Assembly (NCBI RefSeq): GCF_040807025.1
Contig: NC_090981.1
Location: 69,015,645-69,079,644, forward strand
Direction of reading: 5' to 3'
DNA from: Struthio camelus
Taxonomy: Eukaryota > Chordata > Aves > Struthioniformes > Struthionidae
DNA length: 64,000 nucleotides
A program made the position numbers and the translations under genes. Shown here one piece after another: positions 27,153 to 42,100 of this stretch. How positions within the stretch are numbered: position 1 is the first letter of the stretch; the number at the start of each line of letters is the position of its first letter. The notes beneath the pieces are model-generated. The model searched no databases. It was not told the origin of the DNA and worked only from the letters and a program-made list of their open reading frames with translations.

Positions 27153-30100
27153 CTGATAAAAGAAAAACACAAATCAGAAAATAATTATGAATGTTTAACT
27201 GAAAACGTCTTGCCAAATTTTTTTTTTTTTTTAAAGTAAGCCTTGATACAAATAAGAGCTACTGGATTCGCAACTAAATTAATGCATTTAAGCATGCATT
27301 GTAGCACCTGCAGAAGAAGGAGCTGTAAACCCCTCTAAAGAATTAAGAGGGATGTGGGAGACACAAGGAACTCCCACCTTCAGCATTAATCCAGCTAGCA
27401 AAGCATCAATCTCATTTTGAGAGGAGTTAGGAGACAGTAACAGCAACAGAACAGCCCACACTATTAAGAATATACGTAAGTTACATACCACACATCCAAC
27501 CTTAATGTGCTACATAAAATACTAGAAGGGGAGGAGGACCACTGGGTGCTCAAATTTAAGTCTGTTCATTTCCCTTGGCCTCGTGCCCTTGCTACCTACC
27601 TCACTGAGAACATTTACCTTATAATGCAGTTTAAGCCTAAAAAGAAATCTAGGAGTCACTTGCTTTTCAGTAACTTCCTTGTCAAAGCAATATTCCTTAC
27701 CAAGGCTCCTTCCAGCCCCCAATTCTGTGAATTCCACCTGGAATCAGAGTCAGTTTGGTACTTTGCTTTCCAGAAAGGACCACCACTGCCATCAAACTTT
27801 GGTGAGCAGGCTTGCCCGCCAACAGCAAATACAACTCTATCACTCTACCTGTGGCCATGCAGGTTTACAATTTAAAATTAATATAGTTCATACAGGAAGG
27901 GTATCCTGTCCCCTTCATTAAGATAACTGAACACAAGACATGGGGCAGAAAGTAATGCCATTTTAGTCACACTTCAGAAAAGGTTTAGGCTTAATTCTGT
28001 GCTCTTGGAGACCATAGAAAAGACCCATTTAGGTCAAATCAAACTATAAAGAAAGTTTTTAAATTTAAGCTTGAGAATTGCAAGGGAGACCTTGGGCAAG
28101 GCACTGATTCCCAATTCATTTCCATCTAAATAGAGAGTAGCACTTACCTATCTGACAAGGTGCTGTCAGAATTAGCCGGAACAGACATTTGAGGACGTAC
28201 ACTAACGGAACATAGAATTTCCCATTGCTACTCATAATAATGCTGAAATCTGAGGAGTAAGACGTTCCTTGTATTCTAACAAATTGATTCATATGGCAAA
28301 ATGTGTTAAGGATTAATTTCCTCTGCAGGTAAGTGACAGTATACCACACAAGATTCATACAGTCAATACTGAAAGACTAGGGCACGGTGGGGGAGACACC
28401 CAAAAAACAACCCTAACTACGCAAGCCTCATGGACCCACTGGAAGTACTCTTACTGATCCTTCCCCTTTCTCTGATTCTTATCAAAATTCAAGAAGGAAA
28501 GTTTTCCATTGTTCAGCTGCTGTTGGTGATCTCAGTTCTCACCTTTGCAAAGTAATTGAGATCTATTGACGAAAAGCACTTTTAAAGACAGTTTTCACCT
28601 GTACAGAGCCCTTAACCAGGAGCATTTTCACCAAGGCATAAATTTAACCTAATGCTTAGGGTCAGGAAAATTCCAATTTGACAACATGAGGAAGGAAAAA
28701 AAAAAATCAGAAGTCCAATCACTTGCATTAAGATTCAATTAATCAAGTTAAAAATACAGTTAAACTTGACATGGAGCAATATTTATTCTTCAGGTGTTTC
28801 AAAAGCAAACTGTGTTCAGATTAAGCAAAAACAATTAACACATTAAAGATTAGATGTTAGCAAGTGTTCAACATCAATGAAAAGTATTGCTATACCAGTC
28901 TGTGGTGGAAATTGACAACTCGCCCATGTGTATTATCTGTAAAAATTAATCATGCTGATATGGATATTTTGTCACCAGAGGTCAAAGCAGCTCATTTTCT
29001 GATCACCCCACTCCACCTTCCCAAACAGAAAATGCCTACATAAACTTAAACTGAAAAAGTTATCTCTATTCTTTGCTCAGAAATAAATTCATCTTCCTTC
29101 TGTTTACAGGAGGAACCAGCATTTAGTATGCCCTAAGACACTGATAACAGCTTGCAATTCTGACAAAGTACAAGAAAGTTTTGATGCTTTTCTTAAATGC
29201 ACTTCCCCAAGCATCAGTCCACAAGCCTGACAGTGACAACAAAAACAAAACAACAAAACAGAAAAAACAAAAAAAACACAAGCCACCCATTGGTTCCTCA
29301 TAAACGGTAGGACTGGAAACATCATTTTACCACTGAGCATTCTAGAGCAGATTGCTCCTTAAAGTTTAGTTTCTTTTTATTTAAAGGGGCCAAACAACTA
29401 AAATTAGATGCTGCTGGAGAACCCTCAGCAGGTCCTGCACAAAGGTTCACCACCTCCTCACTGTGTCTGCAGCAAGGAGGTGCCCAGCGCTACTACTCGT
29501 GGGACAATTGAGAGTGCTTTGCTGCCCTAACATTATGGCTTGCGTGGTACTTATTGAAGGATCCTACACCAAAGACGGGTGGCTAAGCCCTAATAAGATA
29601 TTAAAAACAAACAAACAAAAAAACCCAATCCTTGGTAAAGCATTCCACAAACCATTTCAAACAGCTTAACAAAATTCAATACAGACTGAAGAATGAGTTA
29701 CAGAAAACAGCGTGTAAAAGTGTTTTACGGTATGCCTTTAAAGTGTCTAGTTAGGAGTATGAGAAGACAGAAAAATTTGGTAAGACTGAAAGGAAGAGGT
29801 AAGTGTTTAAAGTGAGATTTGGAAAAAGATGAATTGATGAGTCAGAAGGTAGAGAAGGCTGTTCCGGATGGCAGAAGGTGCAGAGAAGAAGGCTCTCGCA
29901 TCAGTGCTGAGATTGTGGAAAGGGTGAAAGACATGCTAGATGAGCACAGGGAGCAAGAGAGGGAGTAGCACCAGACCAGATCAATCTTATTATTACTTTT
30001 TTAATTTCTTCTGCATTTTTAGTTCTTTAGGGATGGGAAGTTAAGCTGAAAAACAAACAAACAAAACGTTACAAGAAAAAGAGAAGCAGCACAGAGTGCA

Positions 30101-33100
30101 AATAGGCAGTTTTGAGTAAAAGAAAGCCATCATTCAAGAGGGGACAAAGACACCCCACAACCTGTCCACATTCATCTGTGCCCCCACCTCAGAACTGAGC
30201 AGCAACATCCATTGTATTTGTTAATACCAGACATAAAAATCTTACTGAACATCAATTAAGAGTTGCCATGCTCTTCTAAAACAAATAAAAGTATGTCTAG
30301 AAATTAACCACAAGATTCACAGGAATCTACCTAAGACTGAATTATCAGTCTATGGGGGGTGGGGGAGGGAGGAATCACACACACACACCTTGTGCCTTTA
30401 CTCAATACTTTCAGTGGCCTGCCCAACTTAGTAATTTGATTAAGAATTGTCTTTGAGCAAAAGACAATCTCAAAGGCAGTCTACTACTTTACGGTAGTAA
30501 AGTAATTTGCGTTATAACTTGTGTCTTAAATCAGGCTCTAGGTGGCCAAGAAACAGGAGAAATGTTTCTAGTGTTAAGGATAACCCCTCCCCTCTCTTTT
30601 TTTTTTTAAAAATGAAAACCATATGCCTTCAAAACAAGTTTTTCCAAAAGCATTTCAGAAGATATTAAATATGCATGGCAATGTAAAATTCAAAAGAGTC
30701 TTCTGCTGTTTAGGACTCCTTCATTTAAATAGGACAAAGATCTTAGATCTCTCCCCACTACTCTGTACGCTTAACTCACCGCACAGCAGCCATTTCCATG
30801 TAAGATACTATTTTTGTTGTTTCCCCCTTCTCTGCTCCTGGAATGTTACGGAAATTCCCAAAACTTTCCTCCTCCCCAGATGTTAAAACCCAAGCTGTGA
30901 AAGGAGTAGACTACACACAGTGTATAAAAAAAGTTTAAAAGTAGCTTTTTGCAACCTTATTCACTGAATCCAGCGATAGCAACTACATACATGTCAAAAT
31001 TAACTTGAGGCAAAAACTACTACTGAAGGACCTTAACTAGACCTGCTTAGCACTTCTGCTATTACTCACAGTAGATGAAATTCAGCTTCACATTCGATAG
31101 TCTCAATACTGGAAATAATACCTCATTTATATTAAAATGCATGAACTGACTTCCTGATCAAGAGGAGGTGTTTTTTCTTACAGCCAGTTGGTGCTAAGAG
31201 AGCACCACACAAGCAAATACGATTTTCCTTGACTGTCTGGAGGACAAGAGTGCTTCAGTTATGCATCTTGATAATCAACTGCTGAGCTGGGAGCTGCCAT
31301 AAGAAGGGATGCATTCAGATCCCACCTCAGCTGGGAAGCAAAATACATTAGCCTGATCCTCAGTAGAAGTAGTTTAAACCATTGGCTTTTTACTTTAAAA
31401 CTGCACACGTACAGTCAACTGAGTAGTGATGAGATGCATCGTGAGAACATAAGTGAAATCATGTTCACGTTCACTTCTTAATTCAGGCCCTTCAAATAAG
31501 ATAATTAACTGATTCTTACACAAACACTTTTCAAAAACTCAAATTCAAGGAGAAAAAAAATTCCCCTATGTTGTTAATCATGTTGTAGTACAATTTCTAC
31601 CATAATGAGAAGAGAAATATGGAGCAGTAGAGAGACAGACTGAGATGAGGCAGTGAGATAGATGAAAGTGGTGAGGAGTAGTGTGGGTAACTACTCAAGG
31701 AGATGAAAAGAAAAATAAGGCTTCCCAGTTAATCTACAGACCTAAAAATAATTAATGCCCAACGCTATATTAAGGTTTCGTAGCTGACAGGATCATTGGA
31801 AGACGGGAAACAAAAGTTAAAATTCCTAAGAGCACTGTAACTCTGCCAGACTACACATCCCATTTGTTATGATAAAATATTTTAACAGCCTAATATTAAA
31901 ACTACATGTTCAGGAAGCAAAATAGGAATATTACATATAGTGTCTACAAGTATCTGAACAGAGACACAGTTAGCTACTTCTTAACCCAGTAAGGTAGGCA
32001 ACACTCCTATTTAAACCAGTTCTGACAAGCTCCTTACCATCCTGATGTTAAGGTTGCAATGTTAGCACTGTGTTACTGTTTGGTATATTTAGCTTTCACA
32101 GGTTTGTTCCCCTCCCCCCTAATTAAATGCATGTCACAAGATAGATGGGCATATTCCCTGATGGTGCTAAGAGATTCACCTGTGAACTTTAAGGAAGCTG
32201 AAACTGTAACTGGCACTTACCAGGCTATATAGCCAGCTTCCAAGCATCCACACTGCATCTAGAACCAAAAGATTTAGACGTTCCCTCAAACTAGAGTAGG
32301 CAGAGATGCTGAGGCCTGGAGACCCACACTATTTAAGTTCTCGTACCACTCTATAAAGACATAGAATCAGAACCACATGTGTGAATTAAAAAACCCTACT
32401 GGCCAAAAACACACTGACTGGACTTCAGGCTGTTACACAGCAGTGAGCTTTAGGCTAAGGCAGCACTGACAGTACTGAGCAGAACCACATCCACCGCGTA
32501 TGTCTGTGTCCACGCAACTTAAACCATCATAGGAGAACACACGTCATGGAGGCTCAAGGTTTCAACCCCGCGCAACATTCCAGAAGACTTTAAATTCCTT
32601 GACAAAGTACTCCCTAGTCAAGACTGTTCAGATATGTTTTTACTGATAAATACAAGGTTGGGTTTAAAGAATGCACTTGTTTCCCCTCGCCCTGCAACAA
32701 TACCAGGATGTACTGCACGTTAATGATGAGATGTTAAAATAGTAACCGCGTAAGTCAGAGGGAGACGCCCTACTAACAAAAGTAGTTACAAAATAGCAGT
32801 ACAAAACAAAAATCAAAACAAGTAAGTATACTGTAAATGAATTAACACGTTTCTAGTTTTGAGTGAATGGGTGCCGCATTAAAAAGGTCTAAAACTGATA
32901 TCCAATTGATTTTAGTACACTAGAGCAACTTTTTTAGTGACTTCTCTTCAGGTTTCAGGGAAACGCAACAAAATCTGTTTAACTTCTATTAACTTAATTA
33001 TGATCTGCAAAGATCCTGAAGTTGTACACGTAGAAATTTTTAACATCAAGTTTGGACGTTAAAAAAAAATTTCAAGTACATGAAATGTTGGCAAATGTTA

Positions 33101-36100
33101 GTGTTTTTAACCTCTTGAAGTTTTAGGCAGTTTGCATAAGTTGTTCTGTGGTGCTTTCAGTGTTATTGTTGCCTACATAGTAGCTTAGCAGAGATAGTGT
33201 TACAGTCGTATCTGCCTCTGTAAAAGGACTAGTAATTTAGTAAGTTTTAAAGCAGTACATTTTAAAATATTTGCATTAAATTTCCCAGAAGCTGTAAGTA
33301 GCTTTAAAAGTTTCAATACTTCCAAACCCATTTCACATTCTCAAAAATCAAAAGGAATTGAGAGCACCTTGCTGTTAGGAGCTAGTGGGTCTAAGTCATA
33401 CTATAACAAGTTGTTTGCCTCTTCTTCATTTCCTTTTAAACAAGGAGAGATGTGTTTTAAAAATACCTTGTGACCAAGTATTTTTCAGATCTTCCCAGTT
33501 ACTTAAAGTTGCCCCATGGACAAAAATCCTTCACCACAGCAAAAATTAAAAGAAGTCTATTTTGTCTGCGTGCTTGCTTCTCTACTTCCTGAACACCAGA
33601 ACACAAGCTTCAAAAATCAAGGCATAAATCTCAAAGCTGTAAAAAAAACATTATCTACAGCGTACAAAATTGAGGGACCTTCAGGTTACAAATACTTGTT
33701 ACAGCCATTCTTACCAGTTATTTTTACCAAGTTGATGAATAAAGAACCTGCAAGCAAGTCAAAAGATCTTTAAAATAAAGGAAGATGTATTGTTTTGGAT
33801 GCCAAACCTACCTTACCTTAAATTGTGAAATTAGAGTAACAGCCAATCGCATTTGTTCAGGCAGCCCATTTTCAAATAGGTTTAAAAGGTTTAAAAGATT
33901 GAAATAAAAAAAAAAAAAAAACCACGAACTCACTCTCTTGAAGTCATTCATATTTGTTGCTTGGACTGGAGTTCCAATAAATGTGAAGTACGTAATTCTT
34001 GTTGTCTCTTCATCACCATGATTGGACTGGACAAATAACTAGAAAAAAATCCAAAATGCAAGAGTTAAGTAAAAAGTCCATTTCTCAATTAATGCATAAA
34101 ATCTATTAGGCTCCCCAAATTTTTGAACTAACCAAACAAGGCTTTCATTTAGAAATACCTTGTTATCCTTCAGAGACACTGTTGTCCACTTACTTTAAAT
34201 AATTATATAGGATACTACTACTTTTGAAGAAATTTGTTAAGGGAAAAAAAATATATTTCTTGGGTTTTCCCCAGTTTCCACTTCTAATCTGAGACCTCAC
34301 ACAGCAAATGAAAAACTTTGGATTTAAGAAGTCAAAATTCACTATTCACTTTATTCTGATTTCAAATGAAGTTAAATATTGATTTAACTATGTTTGCTGA
34401 AACCCACAGGACTACTCATAAACAAACTTCATTGCAATGCCTTTATAATTACGTGTTTTTCACCATGAATATTCAATCTATGATGTTATTTCAAGGTTTC
34501 AAGAAATACCAACCTTCTTTTGAAGTGCAAATTAAGGAATTAAAAATAGATTAGGTCAGTCCTTAGTTAACGCCGGAACCACTACACTTTAGCAAGCAGA
34601 CAAATGACATTTTTTTGCATGAAGTATTAGTAGTAAGGAACCTGGACTCAGAAGAGCAATGAGATGTTTGTGGATCTCTCCACACTTTATTGTGAGCATG
34701 GGGAAAGGAGGAATGAGGAAGGCAGCAGGTAGTTGGGTCAGCAGCAAAGAAAAGAGAAAGGAGAGGGAGGACAACAGATGGGCAAGGGAAGGCATGCATC
34801 GCAAGCCCATTCCACAAGAATAGCAATAACTGCTAAGATGTCATTCCTGTCTCAGAAATTGTCTGTGCTGCAGACCACCAAATGTTGAGGGCACATATCA
34901 CTAAATGCTTGCCCTGTATTTACATATTTTTTGTGGCAACATGGGATGCTTGAATACATATGATAAGCTAGACGGATGGCTGATCTAAACCAGTACAGAC
35001 ATTCACTCCTCTTCAAGTAACTTTTCACTACAGTTGGAAGACCATGTATTTTCCTATAAAAAGGGGATGCATGGCAAGTCAGGGTTGAAGTACTGAAAAG
35101 CATCACAGAAAAAGTACTTTTTGAACAGGAAAAAAAAAGAGAAGAGCATGTCAGTAACCAACCTGTTGAACAGAGAATGTGACCTGCCATTTGTTTAGTG
35201 AAATTCTGTCTCAGAAGCAATATTAAAAGTAAATAAGGAGACAAAGACTAAACATCTTTGCTGATTCAGTGGCAAACACCACTGAAGAAGTAGTAGTGAA
35301 GAGAAACACAAAAAGAGAGAAAAAACATACTTAGACCATATGAATTAGAAATATGATGTATAGAATTAATAACTAAAAACAGATAAGCTAACTAGGTTAG
35401 GAGCCAAAGAAACTTAGCAGCTATGTATATATATAAGGTATGAAGCTGCCACTACCGACATGGAAGTGTTCAATAAATATTTCTGATTATACTTGGAAGA
35501 AAAGCAAAACAATTTACGCATGTGACAGTTGTATCTCCTCCAGCTTATTAGGAACTAAACAGAAGATTTTTATCAGTAGGACACTAAGTGAGTAGAATTT
35601 CTTAACCTGCACTGGAAAGCCGGACGGCTGATGAGATGTCCAGCCTTCTCATTTTTAGGAAGTCTTAAATACAGCGTTCAGGTTTAGCCAGGAAACTAGG
35701 AGAGTGCTACTGTGGTGTCCACATCCAAAGAGCGCAAAAAAGTGGAACATCTCGTTAATCACGTTATCATTTGTCTGGCACTTGTACATCAGCCTGTATA
35801 AAGCTGACACAGGATTTTCTTGAAGAACAAATACATAACTTGTACTTGTCAGCACAGCTTTGTGGAACATAAGCCTGTTGACAGATCCCCACTTAATTTG
35901 GGGGAGGTTAAAGTTGTCATCTAGATTGTAAAGGTAGCTTCATGGACACAACAGACTTGGAAAGGAGTTACTTAGATTCACCGACCATTACATTTAAAAT
36001 AATTATCAGTAAAACATGCTAAACGTGAAAGTGGGCAACTGATCTAAAATGCAGTCCAGTTCACATCATGTAGAGCATTTTCTTAGAACAGAAGTCAGGG

Positions 36101-39100
36101 GTCATGCAGGACAACACAATACTAGAGGAAACAGGGCTCATGCAGTACCAGGACAACGCCAGCATGAATCAAGTCCAGCACCTTTTTAGTCCTAGCACAT
36201 ATTGTACTAGAACCCATATTTTTAAAATGGAAGATGAGAAACTGAACCTGCTTTTAAGAGGCACAAAAACTATGCGAAATGTGCAGAAAGTATCTCACAG
36301 CTAAATAATTTGAAAACTCATTAAAAGACAAAAGAGATTTGATTATAGCATCGAAAATCCCTCAGAGGGACCAGGTACTGAGTTTAAAGTCAGAGTAAAT
36401 ACCTCATTTGATACTCAGGAGGGGAATAGCTGTCTCATTTCAGTAATCAGACTACTGAAAAAAAAACAGGATTTCTTGACTCCTGAACTCTTCAAACAAA
36501 GATAAGATGCCTCTCAAGAAGGTGTGTTAGTAAAAACATTGTGCTAAACAGCATACTAGCTCATGAAGAGATGAAAGTAAACCTTATGTCACATAGGCCA
36601 AAACATACATTGCACGTGCATGACCTTGTCTCACCTGAAATTCAAACAAATCTATGTTTAGTATGAACATGCAGCATGCAACCAGTTGAGAGCAACTAAG
36701 AATGTTTGCAATCAAACAAACATGCACGGCGTTTTAAAAAGCTGTGAAGTCCTCAGCCGACACAGATCTCAGAACGGAAGTTTTACTTACAGTTACACTG
36801 TTAACATTCTGAAATTTTACATAGCGAAGCTGGACAATACCATCTTCTTTAATATCCTCTGGTGTTAGCTCCAGGGCTTGAGTTGGTTCGCTTCGTTCTG
36901 CTTCCTCAAAATCCATAGATCGAGGAAGGTTAATAAAAATTTTTATGTACTTTGGACCTTGCCCTGCGTTAAAATAAATTAGTGACTTTAAAAATGCAAC
37001 ATGTGGGATTCAGTTGCTTAAGCAAGTTTTTTTAAATGCTGTTTGAGAAGCCCTTGCAGATCCCATAGTCTCTAGCTACCACTCTAGAAGTCTTCTATAG
37101 TTCCAATACTTTCATCTGCCAATCCTAAAGTGACACCCTGGATATTGTAGAATATCTGCAGGTGCACCACCCGCCTATGCTTACGCGACAGAGTTTCACA
37201 GAAGAAATGCAATTAAAAAAATTTTTGAAACTAACAACTTTACTTTGTCATATAACACCTGAACATTTTATATAGCTTTGCATTATGCTAGTTATGCTAG
37301 ACTTTTTAGTAGGTCTCACATTTAACTCTTCAATCAATCATAGGTTTCTCCTTGCAGGAAGTCAAAATATAGTAAATATTTATATTTGCGTCACAGCAAA
37401 TACTGAAGTACCAAGTCAGCATAACATCAATGCAAGACCGTTATTATCCAATTCATTTACACCAATTTTACTGAAGCTATTGCAGGATTTGCTGAGGGCA
37501 AAAGGTTCCAGGAACAACAGTTTCACTTTTAGGAATTTCAGTTAGATGCAGACAAAGCTCTGATTTGGAATATGATTGAACAGACACACTTTACTCACCG
37601 TTATCTGGCCCCTGAAGTTTCATAGAATAAAGCTTGACAGGTTGACTAAAAGCTACAGTAATAAGTAGCTGTGGAGGAAAAAGGTGGTGTTAAATACTAT
37701 CCTATTCATTCATAATGAAATAGCACAATAGTTAATCAGAAATAAGTCTGAGCTTTGAAACAGAACCAGTTATTTACATTCACTATATTCCACACACACG
37801 AGTCTGTCGCTTTAAAGCATCAGCACATGCTATGCTGCTTGGAAATTATTTATATATAAAGGGATGGAAAACTGGAAATGTTATAGCAACCTCTGCATAT
37901 AAATCTTGCTTCTATCCTACTACCATCCATTACTTACATTATCATAAGGATATAAAGACAAATTCTTCAGAAAAAATGTCTGTAGACCAGACCATCACTG
38001 AAAATATCTGACTTAGAAACATAAGCATCTACTGTACCTGCTCATCACAGTCTGATTCCAGGTAGGTAGCGTCTTTACGTAAACAATTATCAAAGCCATG
38101 CTCATCACTTTCGTTAAGACATTCACAGCCAGCTTTATTGATAAATGGCATTAAATCCATCTGAAAGTAAAAACAAGAGCATTGCTGGGTGCGTAAGACC
38201 TGTGCCATCAACTGTCTTGGGATTAGAAAACGTCTGAATTAATGGAATTCTTCATTCAAAACATTAGAAACAAAAGCAAAACACATAAAACCTCAAGGTT
38301 CATATCAGAAGAGCTTTCAAACAAAAGCTACAGATACGGCTGTACTTGAATTTATCCTTTTCGTAACTCACTGAAGTTTTTCCCCTATATTCAAAGTCCC
38401 ACATCCCTGGAACACAAGTTTACTATATCCAGAAGAAATTGGGCAAAGGGAGAATTTTCAGATACGCTTTTGGTAAACAAAGACTACAGCATCATTAAGT
38501 CCTCACACCACAACATCACAAACTGACACCAAGACTTGCAGCTATGATCAATTTAACAGAAAACCCAGAAATAGGCCTCCCCAAAAATATACTATCTATT
38601 GCAGAGTAAATTAAAACACTCTCACTATAGCTGTTACTGGGCTCTATATGCAAAGCTAGTCTCATTTCACTCCCCGCTCCATCCCCACAAGGCCCTGTAC
38701 GCTAATTAATGTTATGAAATTAAGTTTCCCAACCCTTTATCCATATATTTGGGTAAAGCTCAGAAGAGCAGAAAATAGAAGCTATTTGATTCACCGTAAA
38801 CAACCTGACTTTACTGCAGAGCTCTTTCAGAAAGTGCCCAACTAAAACCTCTGATAGACACATACTGGCAGGTTAAAGCGGCCCCTGTCCACACTGTAAA
38901 GCTTCAACCTTTTAAAAGGTGATGTTACCGCAGAGGTAGAACAGTCCAAATCAGTCCCCAGATTGCTAGAATTTTTGGCCTAGTAACTGAAGTAAACCAA
39001 GTCTGATTTAAGCATAATAAGCTGGGCTAAAATCGAGTATTTCATATCTTAGGACCTAAAGCCAGAAGACAAACTATCTCAACATCAGGATGTAGAGTCT

Positions 39101-42100
39101 TGGAACAGTCTGAATGTAAGAACTAAAGGAACTTCCTTAAGTATGAAAACCTAAAAAGGCCTTCTTATAGACATGATATATTAGATCCCAAAGGATAATA
39201 CATCTCCTTTAAAAGAAAACCCCACACAAGAGCTTGAAAAATACCGTGTACTACAACTCAGGCTGCGGTTTCATGACACTATAACTAAATCCAAACACAG
39301 GCTGCTGAGGGAACCGTAGTTTCTCCATCCTACAGCTCATTTCCTGTATCCCACTGCTCTAGCAACTCTGTTGCTCTGGACAAAAAGTAACACTTAGTGC
39401 TCCCCTAGCATTCCAAGAGAGGCTTAGCTTTCATCTTGCCTGCTCAGAAGATTCAAGGTAAGACGGGAGAAGAAACATGCAGCTGAGCAAGAGGAGGATA
39501 CTTTCTTGAAGCCAGTGGCAGTCAGGATTGGATCAAACATAAAATAAAGCTGCATTTCAGCCCACCACTGACTCAAACGAGCCTAGCAGGAATTCTGTAT
39601 AGCCCTGAATTTACGCAGGACTCGATTCATACGGGTAAGACGCCATCTACTGCAAAACTGATTTGTAATAAGAGACGTTATATTCGTCTCAATGCTAATC
39701 TAACTTAAAAGAAGCAGATACACACCAACCTCACCTATTTGTCATTTACTTAAAAGATTTGCAGTGTGTTTTGGGCTGCAAAAGTAACAAGCAAAACCTC
39801 TGCCTTTTGGCATTCCCACACTGGATTTCACCTTAATTATGTGAGTGTTCACACACAAAATGAAGCGCAATGCATACCGTGAAATAGTTAACAAGCAGTG
39901 GAACTGCTAGAAATTCAAGTGGTCTGTGCTCTTGCAGTTTATTTAAACGAGAAACATTCAGCTGCATTTGTATCCTGCTTGCATTTGTCAGATAGGATAT
40001 GACTAGCTATGAATTCAGAATACTTAACCTCCAGAGAAACCTAGTTTTGCATTTAATAACGTGATTTTGGGTTCTACAGAAACTCATCACAGCTAAGTCA
40101 AACACACTAGATTTTTGCTAATGCAAACTAACGTTCTCACTACTGTACAGCAACTAGTTCATCAGTGAACTGTGACACACGATTTAGATGAAATGTAATA
40201 CACCACATAGCTAACTGTGTTTATATATCTGTCAGAACAATAGACATTCTAATTTTAAGGAGTAATATTACACCAAGGATTTCCTGGAGAACGCCACCTA
40301 AGATGACAGCTCCAGGAAAGTGTTTTGTCACATTACAGTTCTCATTTACATGTGTTTGTTACTACAGCTGTCAGACATACTTATGATTTGCAATGCACAG
40401 TTGCCTTGAGGTAACATGAAAACATGCAGAACGCAGCGCAAATAGTTTCCTGGGCGCACCAAATATTTCTAATCAGATTGCTCTGTGATGGAAGTTTTGA
40501 CCAAAACTTCCAAGTGTCCCTTTAAAGTTTTGATTTGTCTAGAAAACACGGGCATATCACGCCATCATGAAAATCTGTTCACAAATACTGCTTCTTTAAG
40601 GTTCTTTTAAATGCTCAGAAGAAAATTTGAGAAAGCCTTAAAGTTGGTTAAATGAGACTTTGATGCAAGATTTAAAACCTTCCAGTTTGCTAACATACAT
40701 TTAGGAGTGCTCACTTTTCCGTTTGTAGTTCATTCACTAACAATTCAGCAATTTCAGCTAAGTGCCAATGAGAAAGCCAGAATGTAAGACCAATTTAAAA
40801 TTCAAAAGTTAAACAACAAGAGTTTTAACAAGAGTTAAAAATATAGATAAAATATCAATGTGTTAATACTACACATTTTTAATGTCAACATTTTTTAAAC
40901 TTATTTTTCTTCCACATAAACTTAAGTGCATTTCAGTTACTCATATCTACTGGTTATTTAACGCTTTCACATTAAGAAAAAAAAAAAATCTCAGAAACTC
41001 TTATTAATGCAAGCAATAATACACAAGGAGAAAGGAATCATCATCTTGCACATTTACCAACCACTAAAACTTTATTAGGTTTCCTGACAGGGATCAGCAA
41101 CTAACATCTCAAAAGAAAAGACACCCTTAGCTTGTCAAAACAGAAAAAGAAGTTCCTGACAAGTTGTCGTTGATGAAACGTTTCATTTTCCCAGTGGCTA
41201 GCTAAATATCTCTCCAAGCACTATCCTGCAGGAATTTGTCTTGACATCATTGAACATTTATGGTGATCAAGCAAACAGAGATCAGAACCTATCATAATGC
41301 TAAGCAACTGTTTTCTACAATAGGCAAAACAATTTCGACTCTCTGAACGCCTGATCAGCGAGTCGCTACAGTTACACGCAGTATCCCAGCAGAAACAAAA
41401 ATGAAATGCATTCAGCATTAACTTGAAAGCAAGTTCATATTCAGCAAAAGATAATTCTTGTATGCCACTCAGACCACGCACATCATCTTTTTCATGGATT
41501 TGTATTACATTATACATTCTAGATCCTCTTAAATTCTTTAAGAGGAGGAAGAATCTGAAAAAACTTTTTGCAATATCATTCACTTTTGAAAAGATTAGAA
41601 ATTAGGCACAATAAGATAACATTTATCTAACAATACTGCCCCAAAGGCATGCCATTTCAGGGCAAGCTGCTGTAGGACAAGATGGATCCAGACTATTACG
41701 AAGGTTAATTCCTTTGGCAAAAAGGCAGTTGTTTTTTTTTCCACTTAAACAAATCCATATCCTATTTTTATCACTGCTGCAATATGCTACATCCATTACT
41801 TCCTTAGCATTGAAAAGCATCAAGAAGAGAGAACAAAGTTTGGGGGTTTGTTGTTGTTTGGGGGGGGGGGGTTGTTTTAAGAGATAAAAGAGATGAGATG
41901 GAGAGGATTAAAGGAAGGGTAGGAAGGAAGAACAGCAAGAGAAGAGGGGGAAAAAAAAAAATCACATCAACCTACCACCACATAAATAACAGAGATTTCT
42001 TAGGGAACAACCAGAGCAAAACTGTCCAAGGTTTTTGACAGCTATGTATGACTGTCATTTTCCCATGGAAATTTTTGCATTTAAAAAAAGTGTTTTGAGT

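Noticed and set aside
29750-29960. Purine-rich stretch in TXNL1 intron 7 as a possible SINE or ancient repeat
   Set aside because: No terminal structure, Pol III boxes or tail visible; similarity to a known family could not be established.
30485-30504. Small hairpin TACTTTAC-GGTA-GTAAAGTA as a microRNA
   Set aside because: Stem of only 8 bp, far short of a pre-miRNA.
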